Source of the DNA: Vampirovibrionales bacterium
Lineage (GTDB): Bacteria > Cyanobacteriota > Vampirovibrionia > Vampirovibrionales > Vampirovibrionaceae
Assembly (NCBI GenBank): GCA_029262635.1
Contig: JAJCZA010000011.1
Coordinates: forward strand, 1 to 61,078
Direction of reading: 5' to 3'
Length of the DNA: 61,078 nucleotides
Part shown: piece after piece, positions 24,701 through 35,608 of the stretch
Layout: each line of letters begins with the position of its first letter
How positions within the stretch are numbered: the stretch's first letter is position 1
The notes under the pieces: model-generated
The model's input: only the letters and a program-made list of their open reading frames with translations
Database searches by the model: none
What the model was told of the DNA's origin: nothing
Made by a program: the position numbers and the translations under genes

Positions 24701-24790
24701 TTATAAGATAAGACGCCACGCCGAACCCATGTGCGAGCACATCATGCAACACATCATCATGTTAGCCGAGGTGTTCTCAGGCCGATTCAT
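24701..24790 (-). CDS. Met/Cys-rich leader peptide of a transcription attenuator
   Basis: A 29-residue ORF read on the minus strand (ATG 24790-24788, TAA 24703-24701) with the core NMMMCCMMCSHMG: six Met and three Cys within 13 codons. Directly after those codons, TCGGCG (24724-24719, minus) can pair with CGCCGA (24665-24660), the left arm of the terminator; a further GGG/CTCC pairing extends it. Ribosomes stalled on Met or Cys codons would therefore favour the antiterminator. The ribosome site is weak (AAAAGAAAC). Confidence 0.6.
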   Translation of the reverse strand: MNRPENTSANMMMCCMMCSHMGSAWRLIL

Positions 24791-25049
24791 GGCGGTTTCT
24801 TTTAACGTGGGGGATAAAAAAGTCATTTAGAAAATATTTCGTATTAAAGCGTCAATAATAAAATTCTATTCTCCATCTTTTTTTCAGATTGTCAAGCCAG
24901 TTTTTGTATACTTGTTGAAAATGGATTTGGATTCCTACTCGGGTTGCTTTTTCCATGAGCGCAATATATCTTGATTTTCGGTGGATCTTTTGGGGAGGTG
25001 CAGTATAATTAGCTATTATCTGTTGGCTTAGGCCCAATAACGCTTATAA

Positions 25050-25724
25050 ATGATTAAATTTTTAAACGTAACCAAAAAATATGGCAACGTAACGGCGTTG
25101 CACGATGTGAGTTTTGAGATTGACATTGGTGAGTTTGTCTTTTTTGTTGGGCAATCAGGTGCTGGCAAATCCACTATTATGAAGCTCATTTACCGAGAAG
25201 AGGTGACGACCTCCGGTATGGTTCTGGTCGGTCGGGTTGATGTGTCTAAACTAAAGCCCAATCAGGTGCCTAAACTGCGACGGCGTATGGGTATTGTGTT
25301 TCAAGACTTTAAGTTGCTTCCCGGACAAACTGCTTTTGATAACGTGGCTTATGTTCTCCGTGCGCTAGGCGTTGGGCCAACAGAAATTAGAAAACGAGTG
25401 TTGGGTGCTTTAAAAGTAGTCGGCTTGATCGATAAGGTCGATGCCCGCCCGGAAGAACTCTCTGGTGGTGAGCAACAGCGGGTGGGTATTGCCCGGGCCA
25501 TCGTTAACGGCCCTTCGTTGGTTATTGCCGATGAGCCTACCGGAAATCTGGATCCGGATACATCTCTTGAAATTATGCATTTGTTGGAACAAATAAATAA
25601 ACGAGGCACCACGATTTTGGTGTGCACTCATAACCAAACCATTGTGAATCATATGCGGAAACGGGTGATTACCCTGACCGAAGGAGAGCTGACCCGTGAC
25701 GTTGTGAGTGGGGCTTACCGCTGA
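25050..25724 (+). CDS. ftsE: Cell division ATP-binding protein FtsE
   Basis: 224 residues, standard length. It is the ABC ATPase of the FtsEX complex, which drives periplasmic or outer peptidoglycan hydrolases at the septum. Walker A GQSGAGKST (about 33-41), signature LSGGEQQRVGIARA (about 135-148) and Walker B LVIADEPTGNLD (about 156-167) are intact. A TATAAT at 25004-25009 is a possible -10. The TGA overlaps the ftsX ATG (TGATG). Confidence 0.95.
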   Translation: MIKFLNVTKKYGNVTALHDVSFEIDIGEFVFFVGQSGAGKSTIMKLIYREEVTTSGMVLVGRVDVSKLKPNQVPKLRRRMGIVFQDFKLLPGQTAFDNVAYVLRALGVGPTEIRKRVLGALKVVGLIDKVDARPEELSGGEQQRVGIARAIVNGPSLVIADEPTGNLDPDTSLEIMHLLEQINKRGTTILVCTHNQTIVNHMRKRVITLTEGELTRDVVSGAYR

Positions 25725-26602
25725 TGAGCAGTCTGGTCATGGATTCTATTACGACAGAGCTTCGTATTGCCAAGCGTATTTGCGAAGAGACTATTGGCGG
25801 GGTTCGCCGAAGTGGTTGGATGAATTTAGTAATTGTCATTACGATGGCCGCAATTTTAAGTGTGTTTGGTACCCTGTTCGCTTTTATTGTTGAAACCCAG
25901 CTTTTCTTTCAGCACTTTGGATCTGGGGTTGAAATTTCAGTTTATCTGAAAGATGGCGCAACACTGGCCAATGTGAAATCAGAGATTATCAGGGATATTC
26001 CTCATGTAAAAGCCATTGAGTCGGTCACCAAAGAAAATGCTTGGATGGAAATGCAGAAATCCTTGCAGGTTTCCGAGTTTGAAAATCCCCTGCCCGACAC
26101 ACTTCATATCCGAATGACCGATCAAGAGTACATCGAGGGTGCTGTGGAGCAACTAAAGAAATTTCGGGAAGTGGAGCAGGTCAGCTATGCCCATGATTTT
26201 CTGGAAAAACTGCGTGGTGCGTCCAGTGCGATTTCGGGTGTGGGCATGATCGTTTCCCTTTTCTTGGGGATGATGACCCTGTTTGTTATTAGCAATACCA
26301 TTCACCTGTTGATTGAGGCCCGTTCACGAGAAATTGAGATTTTACGGATGATGGGGGTCGGAAACTGGTATATCCGCCTGCCCTTTCTTTTTCAGGGAGC
26401 GGTTTATGGACTCGTCGGTGCATTGATTGCTTATATCCCTCTTTCCATTGTGGTGACCTATATCAACAATGTGTTTGAATCCTTCCACTTTTCCACGAGC
26501 GGCTACAGTTTGGGGTTTGTTTCCACGGTTCTCGTGTTAATGGGGATTCTTGTCGGCGCAGGGGGTGCAGCTAATTCGGTACGAAAGTATCTGGACATCT
26601 AA
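25724..26602 (+). CDS. ftsX: Cell division permease FtsX
   Basis: 292 residues. One N-terminal membrane helix (about 36-58), a periplasmic domain with strands and VSYAHDFLEKLRG (about 60-165), then three C-terminal helices (about 172-195, 220-245, 262-285), with EARSREIEILRMMGVGNWYIRLPFLFQGA between them as in the family. It carries the FtsE-driven signal to cell wall hydrolases. Start overlaps the ftsE stop by one base. Confidence 0.93.
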   Translation: MSSLVMDSITTELRIAKRICEETIGGVRRSGWMNLVIVITMAAILSVFGTLFAFIVETQLFFQHFGSGVEISVYLKDGATLANVKSEIIRDIPHVKAIESVTKENAWMEMQKSLQVSEFENPLPDTLHIRMTDQEYIEGAVEQLKKFREVEQVSYAHDFLEKLRGASSAISGVGMIVSLFLGMMTLFVISNTIHLLIEARSREIEILRMMGVGNWYIRLPFLFQGAVYGLVGALIAYIPLSIVVTYINNVFESFHFSTSGYSLGFVSTVLVLMGILVGAGGAANSVRKYLDI

Positions 26603-26703
26603 AGCACTTAGCAGGGGACTGGGTTTGAAACCTTAAGCCGTTTGTCAGATAATTCCTGTCCGAGTCGCTTGTATCGATAAACGATAAAGAGGAAAACGTT
26701 GTT

Positions 26704-27768
26704 ATGGCAGAAGCTCAAGATAAAAGGAATCTGGAAAATACCGTTAATGTAGGCGTTGTGGGTTGCGGTTATTGGGGCCCCAACCTGATCCGAAATTTTT
26801 TCGAAAATGATCGTGTGGAGCTAAAAGCTATTTGCGACCGTATTCCAGAACGCATGGAAAAACTAGGAAAACGTTACCCAACGGTCCAGAAAACAACAGA
26901 TTATGACAAACTGTTGTCTGCCTACGATATTGATGCTGTTGTAATTGCGACTCCGGTGCATACTCATCACACGCTTGCTCGGCAAGCTTTATTGGCGGGT
27001 AAGCATGTACTCGTGGAAAAACCCATGTGCATGACAGAAGCCGAGTGTCTGGATTTGATTGCGCTTGCTGAGGAACGACACTTGACGTTGATGGTGGATC
27101 ACACGTTTGTCTACCATGGGGCCGTACGTAAAGTGAAGGAGATGGTTACGAGCGGTCAATTGGGCGAGATTTTATATTTTGACTCGGTTCGGGTTAATTT
27201 AGGGTTATTTCAAACCGATATTAATGTCGTATGGGATTTAGCCCCCCATGACCTATCCATCATGGATTATATCCTGCAAAAAACGCCCCGAACCATCCAT
27301 GCGTCCGGCGCGTGTCATGCGGGCAATGGCTTGGAAGACGTGGCCTATATTACCGTCAATTTTGACGATAATATTATTGCCCATTTTCACGTGAGTTGGC
27401 TGTCGCCTGTTAAAATTCGCCAGATGTTGATTGGCGGAACCCGGCAGATGGTTGTGTATGATGACTTGGAGCCCATGGAGAAAATCAAAATCTATGACAA
27501 GGGCATCGAGGTTCAGTCGCCCGAATCCGAAGAGGTCCGCTATCAACAATTAGTAAAATATCGAATTGGCGACATGTTGTCGCCGGTGCTCGACCTGACA
27601 GAGGCATTAAAACTGGAAGTCGACCATTTTGTCGATTGCGTCCTGACAGGAACCCCTCCCATTACCGATGGACAAGCTGGCTTACGGGTCGTTCAAATCC
27701 TTGAAGCCGCTAACCGCTCTCTAAAAACAGGTGAACTTCAGGTTTTAGACGCTGTTTCCGTAGGCTAA
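26704..27768 (+). CDS. Gfo/Idh/MocA-family sugar oxidoreductase
   Basis: 354 residues. N-terminal Rossmann fold with NVGVVGCGYWGPNLIRNF (NAD(P) binding), VVIATPVHTHHTLARQALLAGKHVLVEKPMCMTEAE containing the EKP motif, and a C-terminal alpha/beta substrate domain with WDLAPHDLSIMDY, where Asp and His are catalytic. It resembles WbpB/WlbA-type enzymes that oxidise UDP-sugar 3-positions for O-antigen or glycan synthesis, but the substrate is not established here. GAGGAAAACG precedes the ATG. It follows ftsEX by ~100 bp. Confidence 0.85.
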   Translation: MAEAQDKRNLENTVNVGVVGCGYWGPNLIRNFFENDRVELKAICDRIPERMEKLGKRYPTVQKTTDYDKLLSAYDIDAVVIATPVHTHHTLARQALLAGKHVLVEKPMCMTEAECLDLIALAEERHLTLMVDHTFVYHGAVRKVKEMVTSGQLGEILYFDSVRVNLGLFQTDINVVWDLAPHDLSIMDYILQKTPRTIHASGACHAGNGLEDVAYITVNFDDNIIAHFHVSWLSPVKIRQMLIGGTRQMVVYDDLEPMEKIKIYDKGIEVQSPESEEVRYQQLVKYRIGDMLSPVLDLTEALKLEVDHFVDCVLTGTPPITDGQAGLRVVQILEAANRSLKTGELQVLDAVSVG

Positions 27769-27813
27769 ACGTTCTATTGGGACTTCTAAATTGTCTTTTT
27801 TCTTTACAAAGGT

Positions 27814-27840
27814 TCAATTTAGCCTGAAATGTGTCGATAA
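27814..27840 (+). promoter_or_regulatory. Candidate sigma-28 promoter of the pilin-like gene
   Basis: TCAA (27814-27817), a 15-base spacer and GTCGATAA (27833-27840). One mismatch in each element from TAAA-N15-GCCGATAA. The ATG is 46 bases downstream. Confidence 0.4.
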
Positions 27841-27886
27841 CAAAACAAGAAGCAAGAAATGATGATTTTTAGAGGAAGTGATTTGT

Positions 27887-28654
27887 ATGGCGGTTAGAAG
27901 AAGAGATTTTGGGATCAGCACGAGTGAATATGTCCTTCTGTTTTCATTAATTATCGTGGTTGCGATTCCTTCGGTTATGTTCCTAGGCGATACCGTTCGC
28001 CTTGGCTTTTCGGATATCTTGACCTCTGAAAAAGAGGGAGTCAAGGAACTCAATTCCCTCTTAACTCCAGAACGCTGGAACAAAAATGGTTCGCCCCCTA
28101 TCGCATCGGGATTACCAGATTCTTCAGGCCCTGATGGCAACACCACGAGTATGCTGAGTTCGGATGGCTCGTTTATGCTGACTAGCGGCTCATCAACCAC
28201 CAGTGCTGAAGGAACGACTCAGTTAGTTTCGGATATGCTGGATCAAATAGCGACATCGGGAACGTTATTGGATGGTACCGTACTCACATCGAATCAACAG
28301 TCTGCATTGAAAGAACTTGCGAAAGAGCTGAATTCTTTAGCTAAAGAGCAAGGCCAGTTCATTGATAAACCGAATCCAGGCGAAAAATGGAAATCCGTTG
28401 CAAAGAAAAATAATAATTCGGTTGATATCTTGACCGATGAGGTGGCCGATGCTTTTTCATCAGACCCTTCGGGCTACCAACAAGTCGAACAGCTCATGTC
28501 TTTGGTGACCCATGGCTCGCAACAGTTGCAGGCGAATGGAGGAGGAGGAGACTCATTAGACGTTATTGGTGATTTAAGCCCGAATATCACGGATCAAGAA
28601 ATACCCGGATTCACTGAAGCCGCTTCAACAGCGCTTTCAACGGGAAACTATTAG
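27887..28654 (+). CDS. Pilin-like exported protein with Ser/Thr-rich tail
   Basis: 255 residues from ATG 27887, chosen because GAGGAA lies 9 bases upstream; the in-frame GTG at 27878 is too close to it. The N-terminus MAVRRRDFGISTSEYVLLFSLIIVVAIPSV has a basic leader, then STSEYVLLFSLIIV, in which a Glu followed by a hydrophobic helix is the Flp/TadE and type IV pilin pattern. The remainder is Ser/Asp/Gly-rich, much longer than a Flp pilin, so it may be a minor pseudopilin or a membrane-anchored stalk. No tad or pil genes are nearby. Its stop overlaps the convergent grx stop. Confidence 0.65.
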   Translation: MAVRRRDFGISTSEYVLLFSLIIVVAIPSVMFLGDTVRLGFSDILTSEKEGVKELNSLLTPERWNKNGSPPIASGLPDSSGPDGNTTSMLSSDGSFMLTSGSSTTSAEGTTQLVSDMLDQIATSGTLLDGTVLTSNQQSALKELAKELNSLAKEQGQFIDKPNPGEKWKSVAKKNNNSVDILTDEVADAFSSDPSGYQQVEQLMSLVTHGSQQLQANGGGGDSLDVIGDLSPNITDQEIPGFTEAASTALSTGNY

Positions 28655-29004
28655 CCTTTTACAGATTCATCGACAAACGTTTCTTTTAGAATCGTTTGAA
28701 GTTCGCCTTTTTCAGCCATGGGCGCGAGAATATCCGTATCGCCATAAAACTTGCCGTTAATAAACACTTTAGGGAGTGTCGGCCAATCTGTCATTTCCGC
28801 AAGGAGCTGGCGTTTTTCCGGATGATCCAGCACATCGATAAACCGGTAGGGGTGACCGAGTTGGTCAAAAAACTCTTTGGTTTCCATCGTAAAGCCACAT
28901 CGAGGAACAAGATCGGTTCCTTTACTGTACACGAGGATTTTGTGTTCGGCGATTTCTTTTTCGATTTCGTCTTTTAGTCGAGTCAGGGTGGTTGCATCGG
29001 TCAT
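28651..29004 (-). CDS. grxD: Monothiol glutaredoxin (Grx4/GrxD type)
   Basis: 117 residues. The active site reads RCGFTM, the CGFS-type single Cys with Ser replaced by Thr. Also present: ILVYSKGT (strand and Lys), WPTLPKVFINGKFYGDTDIL with the cis-Pro, and GELQTIL. CGFS glutaredoxins carry and deliver [2Fe-2S] clusters. It lies downstream of leuCD on the same strand, whose product LeuC needs a [4Fe-4S] cluster. Confidence 0.88.
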   Translation of the reverse strand: MTDATTLTRLKDEIEKEIAEHKILVYSKGTDLVPRCGFTMETKEFFDQLGHPYRFIDVLDHPEKRQLLAEMTDWPTLPKVFINGKFYGDTDILAPMAEKGELQTILKETFVDESVKG

Positions 29005-29108
29005 AGGGAGAAGATCCTTTCACTATCCGTTTTGAATGTATAACCGAAGTCTACATTGAAACAAAGGTGAAATCAATGACCCTCACGTAAGGGTTCGTTT
29101 TATTAGTA

Positions 29109-29726
29109 TTACTGACTTTTTAGTGACAAAGAGACAGGGGTTGATTGGTGTGTTTGTTCATAAGCTTCAATCTCATTGAGATGCCCCAAGGTATAGCCGA
29201 TGTCGTCTTTGCCTTTGAGGAGACATTGTTTTCTGAAGGGATCAATATCAAACATTAGAGTGCCCTGTGGGGTCAGGACCTGTTGATCGGCTAGGTCTAT
29301 GGTAATTTCCAAAGCAGGGTTGGCTTCAACGGCTTTAAACAGTGCCTTAACCTCATTTGGCTTAAGCGCAACAGGGAGGAGATTATTTTTAAGCGCGTTG
29401 TTTTTGAAGATATCTGCAAATGACGAGGCAATAATAGCCCGAAACCCGTAATCGGTCAGTGCCCAGGGGGCATGTTCTCTGGAACTGCCACAACCAAAAT
29501 TATCACCTGAAAGCAAAATTTGTCCGGCGTATTTTGGGTTGTTCAAGACAAACGCTGGGTTGGGCGTGCCATCGTCTTGATACCGTCGATCATTGAACAG
29601 GTTTTTCCTTAGGCCCGTTCGGGAGGTTCCTTTGAGAAAACGGGCTGGGATAATCTGATCGGTGTCAATGTTTTCCTCATTGAGAGGAACGCAACGGGAT
29701 GTAAAGGTCATAAACGGTTGAGGCAT
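29109..29726 (-). CDS. leuD: 3-isopropylmalate dehydratase small subunit LeuD
   Basis: 205 residues, standard length for the bacterial swivelling-domain subunit. Motifs: NIDTDQIIPARFL, GDNFGCGSSREHAPWAL and RAIIASSFADIFKNNALKNNLLP. With LeuC it isomerises 2- to 3-isopropylmalate in leucine synthesis. It follows leuC by 18 bp on the minus strand, so they form one operon. Confidence 0.95.
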   Translation of the reverse strand: MPQPFMTFTSRCVPLNEENIDTDQIIPARFLKGTSRTGLRKNLFNDRRYQDDGTPNPAFVLNNPKYAGQILLSGDNFGCGSSREHAPWALTDYGFRAIIASSFADIFKNNALKNNLLPVALKPNEVKALFKAVEANPALEITIDLADQQVLTPQGTLMFDIDPFRKQCLLKGKDDIGYTLGHLNEIEAYEQTHQSTPVSLSLKSQ

Positions 29727-29744
29727 GGGTTGAATCTCCCTGAA

Positions 29745-31172
29745 TTAGTTCTGGTTCCAGTATCGAATGTCAGTAAGGTAACCTTTGATCGCTGCTGCCG
29801 CGGCCATGGGCGGGCTGACCAGAAATGTTCGGCCACCTTGCCCTTGTCGTCCCTTAAAGTTTCGGTTGCTCGTACTGGCGCAAGCTTGCCCTGGTTCTAG
29901 CTGGTCGCCATTCATGGCAATGCACATACTGCACCCTGGCTCCCGCCACTCAAAGCCGGCATCAATAAAAATTTGAGAGAGCCCTTCAGCTTCGGCTTGT
30001 TTTTTGACCTCCTGAGAGCCGGGAACAACTAAAGCACGCATGTTTTCTGCCACATGATGCCCTTTTGCCAGTTTAGCGGCAATCCGTAGGTCTTCCATTC
30101 GAGAGTTGGTGCAACTTCCAATGAAAACAACGTCAATCGGGGTGTTCGCAATCGGGGTGTCCGGAGATAGCTGCATATAATTTAGCGCCTCGGCAAGTTC
30201 CGAATCACTGTTAGTTGGTGGGATACATTGACTAATGCCTACAGCCATACCGGGGTTCGTGCCGTAGGTCACCATGGGTTCAATTTCTTCAGCTTTTAGG
30301 ACGATGGTTTTGTCATAGACCGCATTAGGGTCTGTTTTTAGGGTTTTCCAAAATGAGACAGCTTTATCCCACTCTGCGCCTTTCGGACTAAAAGGCTTGT
30401 CTTTTAGATAGGCAAAGGTTATATCGTCAGGGGCAATGAGCCCCGCCCGGGCGCCTCCTTCGATAGACATATTACAAACAGTCATTCGGCCTTCCATGCT
30501 CATGTTTTGGATGGCGCTTCCCGTATATTCAAATACGTAACCCGTCCCACCGCCAACGCCTATTTTAGCGATGACCGCTAGAATAATATCCTTGGCCGTG
30601 ACGCCAGAGGCTAGTTTGCCATCAATCCGAATTTCCATGGATTTGGATGGGTTTTGCAAGAGGCATTGGGTGGCGAACACATGCTCCACTTCGCTGGTAC
30701 CGATGCCATGGGCGAGTGCGCCAAAGGCACCATGGGTAGAGGTGTGGCTATCGCCGCAGACAACGGTCATGCCCGGATGAATCGCCCCCAGTTCGGGCGC
30801 GATAACATGGATAATACCTTGATAGTCGCTGGTTAAGTCGTGGAGCGTTATACCAAATTCCTGACAGTTTTTAGACAGGGCGTTGACCTGTGCTTCGGCC
30901 TGTGGATCCGTGAATTTTAAAGAACCATCCGGCTGTTTGCCAATGGTCGGGATGCTGTGATCCATGGTGGCAATAATTTTTTCTGGGTGTCGTAAAGGAA
31001 GCTGACGATCCCGGAGGCCCTGAAAGGCTTGAGGCGACGTTACTTCATGAATCAGGTGCCGATCAATATAAAGAATAGTGGGCAAGCCCTCAGGATTCTC
31101 GCCTTTGGGGTGGACCACATGCTGGTCCCATATTTTTTGATAAAGCGTTTTTGCCGATGAATGAGGGTTCAT
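29745..31172 (-). CDS. leuC: 3-isopropylmalate dehydratase large subunit LeuC
   Basis: 475 residues. Aconitase-family subunit with the [4Fe-4S] ligands in [10 protein letters not shown] and [11 protein letters not shown], and the substrate loops [16 protein letters not shown] and [31 protein letters not shown]. The strong site AAAGGAGATTTTA precedes the ATG. I searched the ~130 bp upstream for a Leu-rich leader or a T-box and saw neither. Confidence 0.95.
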   Translation of the reverse strand: MNPHSSAKTLYQKIWDQHVVHPKGENPEGLPTILYIDRHLIHEVTSPQAFQGLRDRQLPLRHPEKIIATMDHSIPTIGKQPDGSLKFTDPQAEAQVNALSKNCQEFGITLHDLTSDYQGIIHVIAPELGAIHPGMTVVCGDSHTSTHGAFGALAHGIGTSEVEHVFATQCLLQNPSKSMEIRIDGKLASGVTAKDIILAVIAKIGVGGGTGYVFEYTGSAIQNMSMEGRMTVCNMSIEGGARAGLIAPDDITFAYLKDKPFSPKGAEWDKAVSFWKTLKTDPNAVYDKTIVLKAEEIEPMVTYGTNPGMAVGISQCIPPTNSDSELAEALNYMQLSPDTPIANTPIDVVFIGSCTNSRMEDLRIAAKLAKGHHVAENMRALVVPGSQEVKKQAEAEGLSQIFIDAGFEWREPGCSMCIAMNGDQLEPGQACASTSNRNFKGRQGQGGRTFLVSPPMAAAAAIKGYLTDIRYWNQN

Positions 31173-31300
31173 TAAAATCTCCTTTTAATGAACCTAGGAT
31201 ACCTTTGTGGACTCTTTTATACAACCTTACTATTTATTTAGGAAAGGGTGAGCAAAAAGCGATTCTTCAAGGGTAGTGTTAGATTTTTCGCCATCATCGC

Positions 31301-31795
31301 TTACGCCTCGTGAAAGGTATAAAGTACTTCTTCAGGCGGTAGTGTTAGATTAGGATATGCTTCTTTTATCTTCTTCAGCCCCTCAGGTCTTAACCAAAAT
31401 ATTTTGTCCTCAATTCCAAGATAACCCTCAATTCCAAGATAACCTAGATTGTGAAGTTCCTTAAATCCATCTTCTAATGTCCGGGTATTCATACCTGGAA
31501 AAGGTTTCGAGATTGTTTCGATGGTCCCGCAGCCCGGATAATCCTGTTCCTTCTGAATTCTGCATAAAAAGGCAACCATTTCTACAACATTTAAAGTTTC
31601 ACCGTCATCTCCGCTCCAAACAATCGGCTCACAAGCCACTTTAAACTTTCCTTCTACTTTTTTATTAAGTCTTTTACTAATTTCAAAGGCATCTCCTGCA
31701 AAATGAAGTGATTTCCCGCTCGGATGGGCCGCCTTTTGACCCGAAAAGAGATTGGGTTTAATGGCGGAAAAAGAGGGTGAAAGGGTAAAATTCAT
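31301..31795 (-). CDS. Hypothetical protein with FSG/FAG motifs
   Basis: 164 residues. The N-terminus contains two aromatic-glycine motifs, NLFSGQK (about 15-21) and SLHFAGDAF (about 30-38). The rest is compact; PGMNTRTLEDGFKELHNLGYL and WLRPEGLKKIKE look like a winged-helix arrangement, which would suggest nucleic acid or protein binding. A local duplication gives YLGIEGYLGIED (about residues 117-128), encoded by an 18-bp direct repeat. No export signal. AGGAAC lies upstream. Confidence 0.65.
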   Translation of the reverse strand: MNFTLSPSFSAIKPNLFSGQKAAHPSGKSLHFAGDAFEISKRLNKKVEGKFKVACEPIVWSGDDGETLNVVEMVAFLCRIQKEQDYPGCGTIETISKPFPGMNTRTLEDGFKELHNLGYLGIEGYLGIEDKIFWLRPEGLKKIKEAYPNLTLPPEEVLYTFHEA

Positions 31796-31912
31796 GGTTT
31801 AAAGTTCCTATTTTTTAGTTAAAGGTCTAAAGTCTCTCAAGATAGCTGATTACTAAAATTCTCTGATAAAATCATAAAACTTAACACTGCCCTCGCCTTC
31901 AATGGGAAGCGC

Positions 31913-32076
31913 GGAGCGGGATAAGGGAGTTCTAGGACGTGAGTCCTTAGAAATACCTTAGTTGCCCGTAAAAGATGTTAACGATGGGGAAATCGGAGCG
32001 GGATAAGGGAGTTCTAGGACGTGAGTCCTTAGAAATACCTTAGTTGCCCGTAAAAGATGTTAACGATGGGGAAATC
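31913..32076. repeat. Two 82-bp tandem repeats abutting tRNA-Ser
   Basis: Two near-identical 82-bp units (31913-31994 and 31995-32076). Each begins with GGAGCGGGA, the same bases as the tRNA-Ser 3' end at 32077-32085. Each contains a stem-loop: TTCTAGGAC with GTCCTTAGAA (one bulged T), inside an outer TAAGG/CCTTA pairing. The rest of 31796-32299 shows only this repeat and the tRNA. Confidence 0.85.
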
Positions 32077-32160
32077 GGAGCGGGAGAGATTCGAACTCTC
32101 GGTTGCTTGCACAACACAGACTTTCCAGGTCTGCACCTTAAACCACTCGGACACCGCTCC
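32076..32160 (-). tRNA. tRNA-Ser(GGA)
   Basis: Minus-strand gene with acceptor GGAGCGG (5', at 32160) pairing with CCGCTCC, D-arm GTCCGAGTGGTTTAAGG, anticodon stem CAGAC/GTCTG around loop CTGGAAA (anticodon GGA), a long variable arm (TGTTGTGCAAGCAACC) typical of class II tRNA-Ser, and T-arm GAGAGTTCGAATCTCTC. Discriminator G; CCA is not encoded. Confidence 0.96.
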
Positions 32161-32287
32161 ATATAATGGTTCCCAATGGATTTATAGAATATAGTATCAA
32201 AACCGCTTTAAGGCAACCTGCTGGCAATAAGAAAAATAGGGTTGGCTTTTTCCCTATTCCCTACAGGGTGTGTCCCCGTTTTTCTGA

Positions 32288-34531
<2,244 letters not shown>

Positions 34532-34596
34532 ACAGAACACAGATGAGAGAAGTAGACTCTGCTCATTAACAATTAACGAAGGAACCATCGAAACCG

Positions 34597-34881
34597 ATGC
34601 AGATTTATCAGATTAAAGGGTTTAAGGGACTGCTGGCTTTTATTTTAGCCGTGGTGGGCGTGGCGATTCTATCCGTTTTGCTTCCTTCATTTATTGCGCA
34701 AGTTTTTTGGAATGCGATTGTTTTTGAAGGGCTAGGGGGACCGGAAATTGGCCTGCTTCAAGGGGCGCTTTTGTGGAGTGCTTCGCTGATTCTTTTTAAG
34801 CTGGTGGCCAATCCTCAGATTTCATTCCAATTTAAAAAGATGAAGGATCCCAACGATCGGGATCAGCATCACGGTAGTTAG
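34597..34881 (+). CDS. Small two-helix membrane protein
   Basis: 94 residues. Two hydrophobic helices (about 10-38 and 52-72) with the loop FEGLGGPEIG between them, then a charged C-terminal tail ending HHGS. AAGGAACC precedes the ATG. It resembles small uncharacterised two-span proteins found downstream of housekeeping genes; function unknown. It follows ligA by 65 bp and may be cotranscribed. Confidence 0.65.
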   Translation: MQIYQIKGFKGLLAFILAVVGVAILSVLLPSFIAQVFWNAIVFEGLGGPEIGLLQGALLWSASLILFKLVANPQISFQFKKMKDPNDRDQHHGS

Positions 34882-34915
34882 GCGCTTTTCTATTCTTCTA
34901 TAAATTAGGTATAGG

Positions 34916-35386
34916 CTAGGCTTTCTGATTATCTTCTTGAACTGCTTCTGAATTCTGGGTGTCCAGCTCGATAGTTGTCAGGTTAATGACGATACCGAAG
35001 GCTTCAAGCACGACTGCGGCCAAAATGAAAAACAAGCCCGATAAGAAGGCCCATATGGGCATGTTGGCTTTTGGAAACGTTCCAAACAGTTCATGAAACG
35101 CGATGAATAAGGCGGTCAAAACCATTAACCCCATAGCGCCATACAAAAGGAACAAAGCGTTGCGTACCAAATGAACTCGTCGGATAAGTAGTTTCACTTG
35201 CAAGCGAGCATTGGCCTGACGCTTTAAGGGTGTTTCTGAGTTTCTTATTTCTCGGTTAAGATCACGAATCCGTCCGGCGATGACGAGTAACCGGTTATGC
35301 AAACCAACGGTTAATAACCCGACCCCTGACAAAACAAACGCAGGGGCGAGAGACTGACTAATAAATTGGCTGGCATCAATAAGCAT
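34916..35386 (-). CDS. DUF2721-family membrane protein
   Basis: 156 residues with three hydrophobic segments (about 13-30, 72-98, 112-140). The stretch LSGVGLLTVGLHNRLLVIAGRIRDLNREIR after the first helix is typical of the DUF2721 family of small bacterial membrane proteins of unknown function. It is convergent with the small membrane gene at 34597. Confidence 0.75.
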   Translation of the reverse strand: MLIDASQFISQSLAPAFVLSGVGLLTVGLHNRLLVIAGRIRDLNREIRNSETPLKRQANARLQVKLLIRRVHLVRNALFLLYGAMGLMVLTALFIAFHELFGTFPKANMPIWAFLSGLFFILAAVVLEAFGIVINLTTIELDTQNSEAVQEDNQKA

Positions 35387-35430
35387 ACATTTTCAGCTTT
35401 ATATTAATCTTTCTTGATTCTTGATTAAAC

Positions 35431-35459
35431 TAAAAAATCGACGGCTAAAAACCATCGAT
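35431..35459 (-). terminator. Intrinsic terminator of the thioredoxin-CDF operon
   Basis: On the minus strand ATCGATGG (35459-35452) pairs with CCGTCGAT (35444-35437) across a seven-base loop, followed by TTTTTTAG. It lies 150 bases after the CDF transporter stop. Confidence 0.7.
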
Positions 35460-35608
35460 AAACACGGATCATTAAAATTTGTTCGATAGATTCAGTATCG
35501 GCTAATTTCATGAAAACTGAAGGGATTTTTCGAAAGAAAGAAATTTTATTAATAATTTTTTCTGGTTTTCAGAAATTTCTTTTGTTCATGGCGTATTTTT
35601 AAATCTCA

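Noticed and set aside
24729-24830. Plus-strand ORF starting MCEHIMQHII
   Set aside because: It is the complement of the Met/Cys leader peptide, lacks a ribosome site and has no terminator correctly placed downstream.
24852-25037. 61-codon minus ORF
   Set aside because: TTG start without a ribosome site, low complexity, and it covers the probable ftsE and leader promoters.
31173-31300. Leucine leader peptide or T-box before leuC
   Set aside because: No Leu-rich short ORF, no terminator and no T-box sequence between the start codon and the upstream promoter region.
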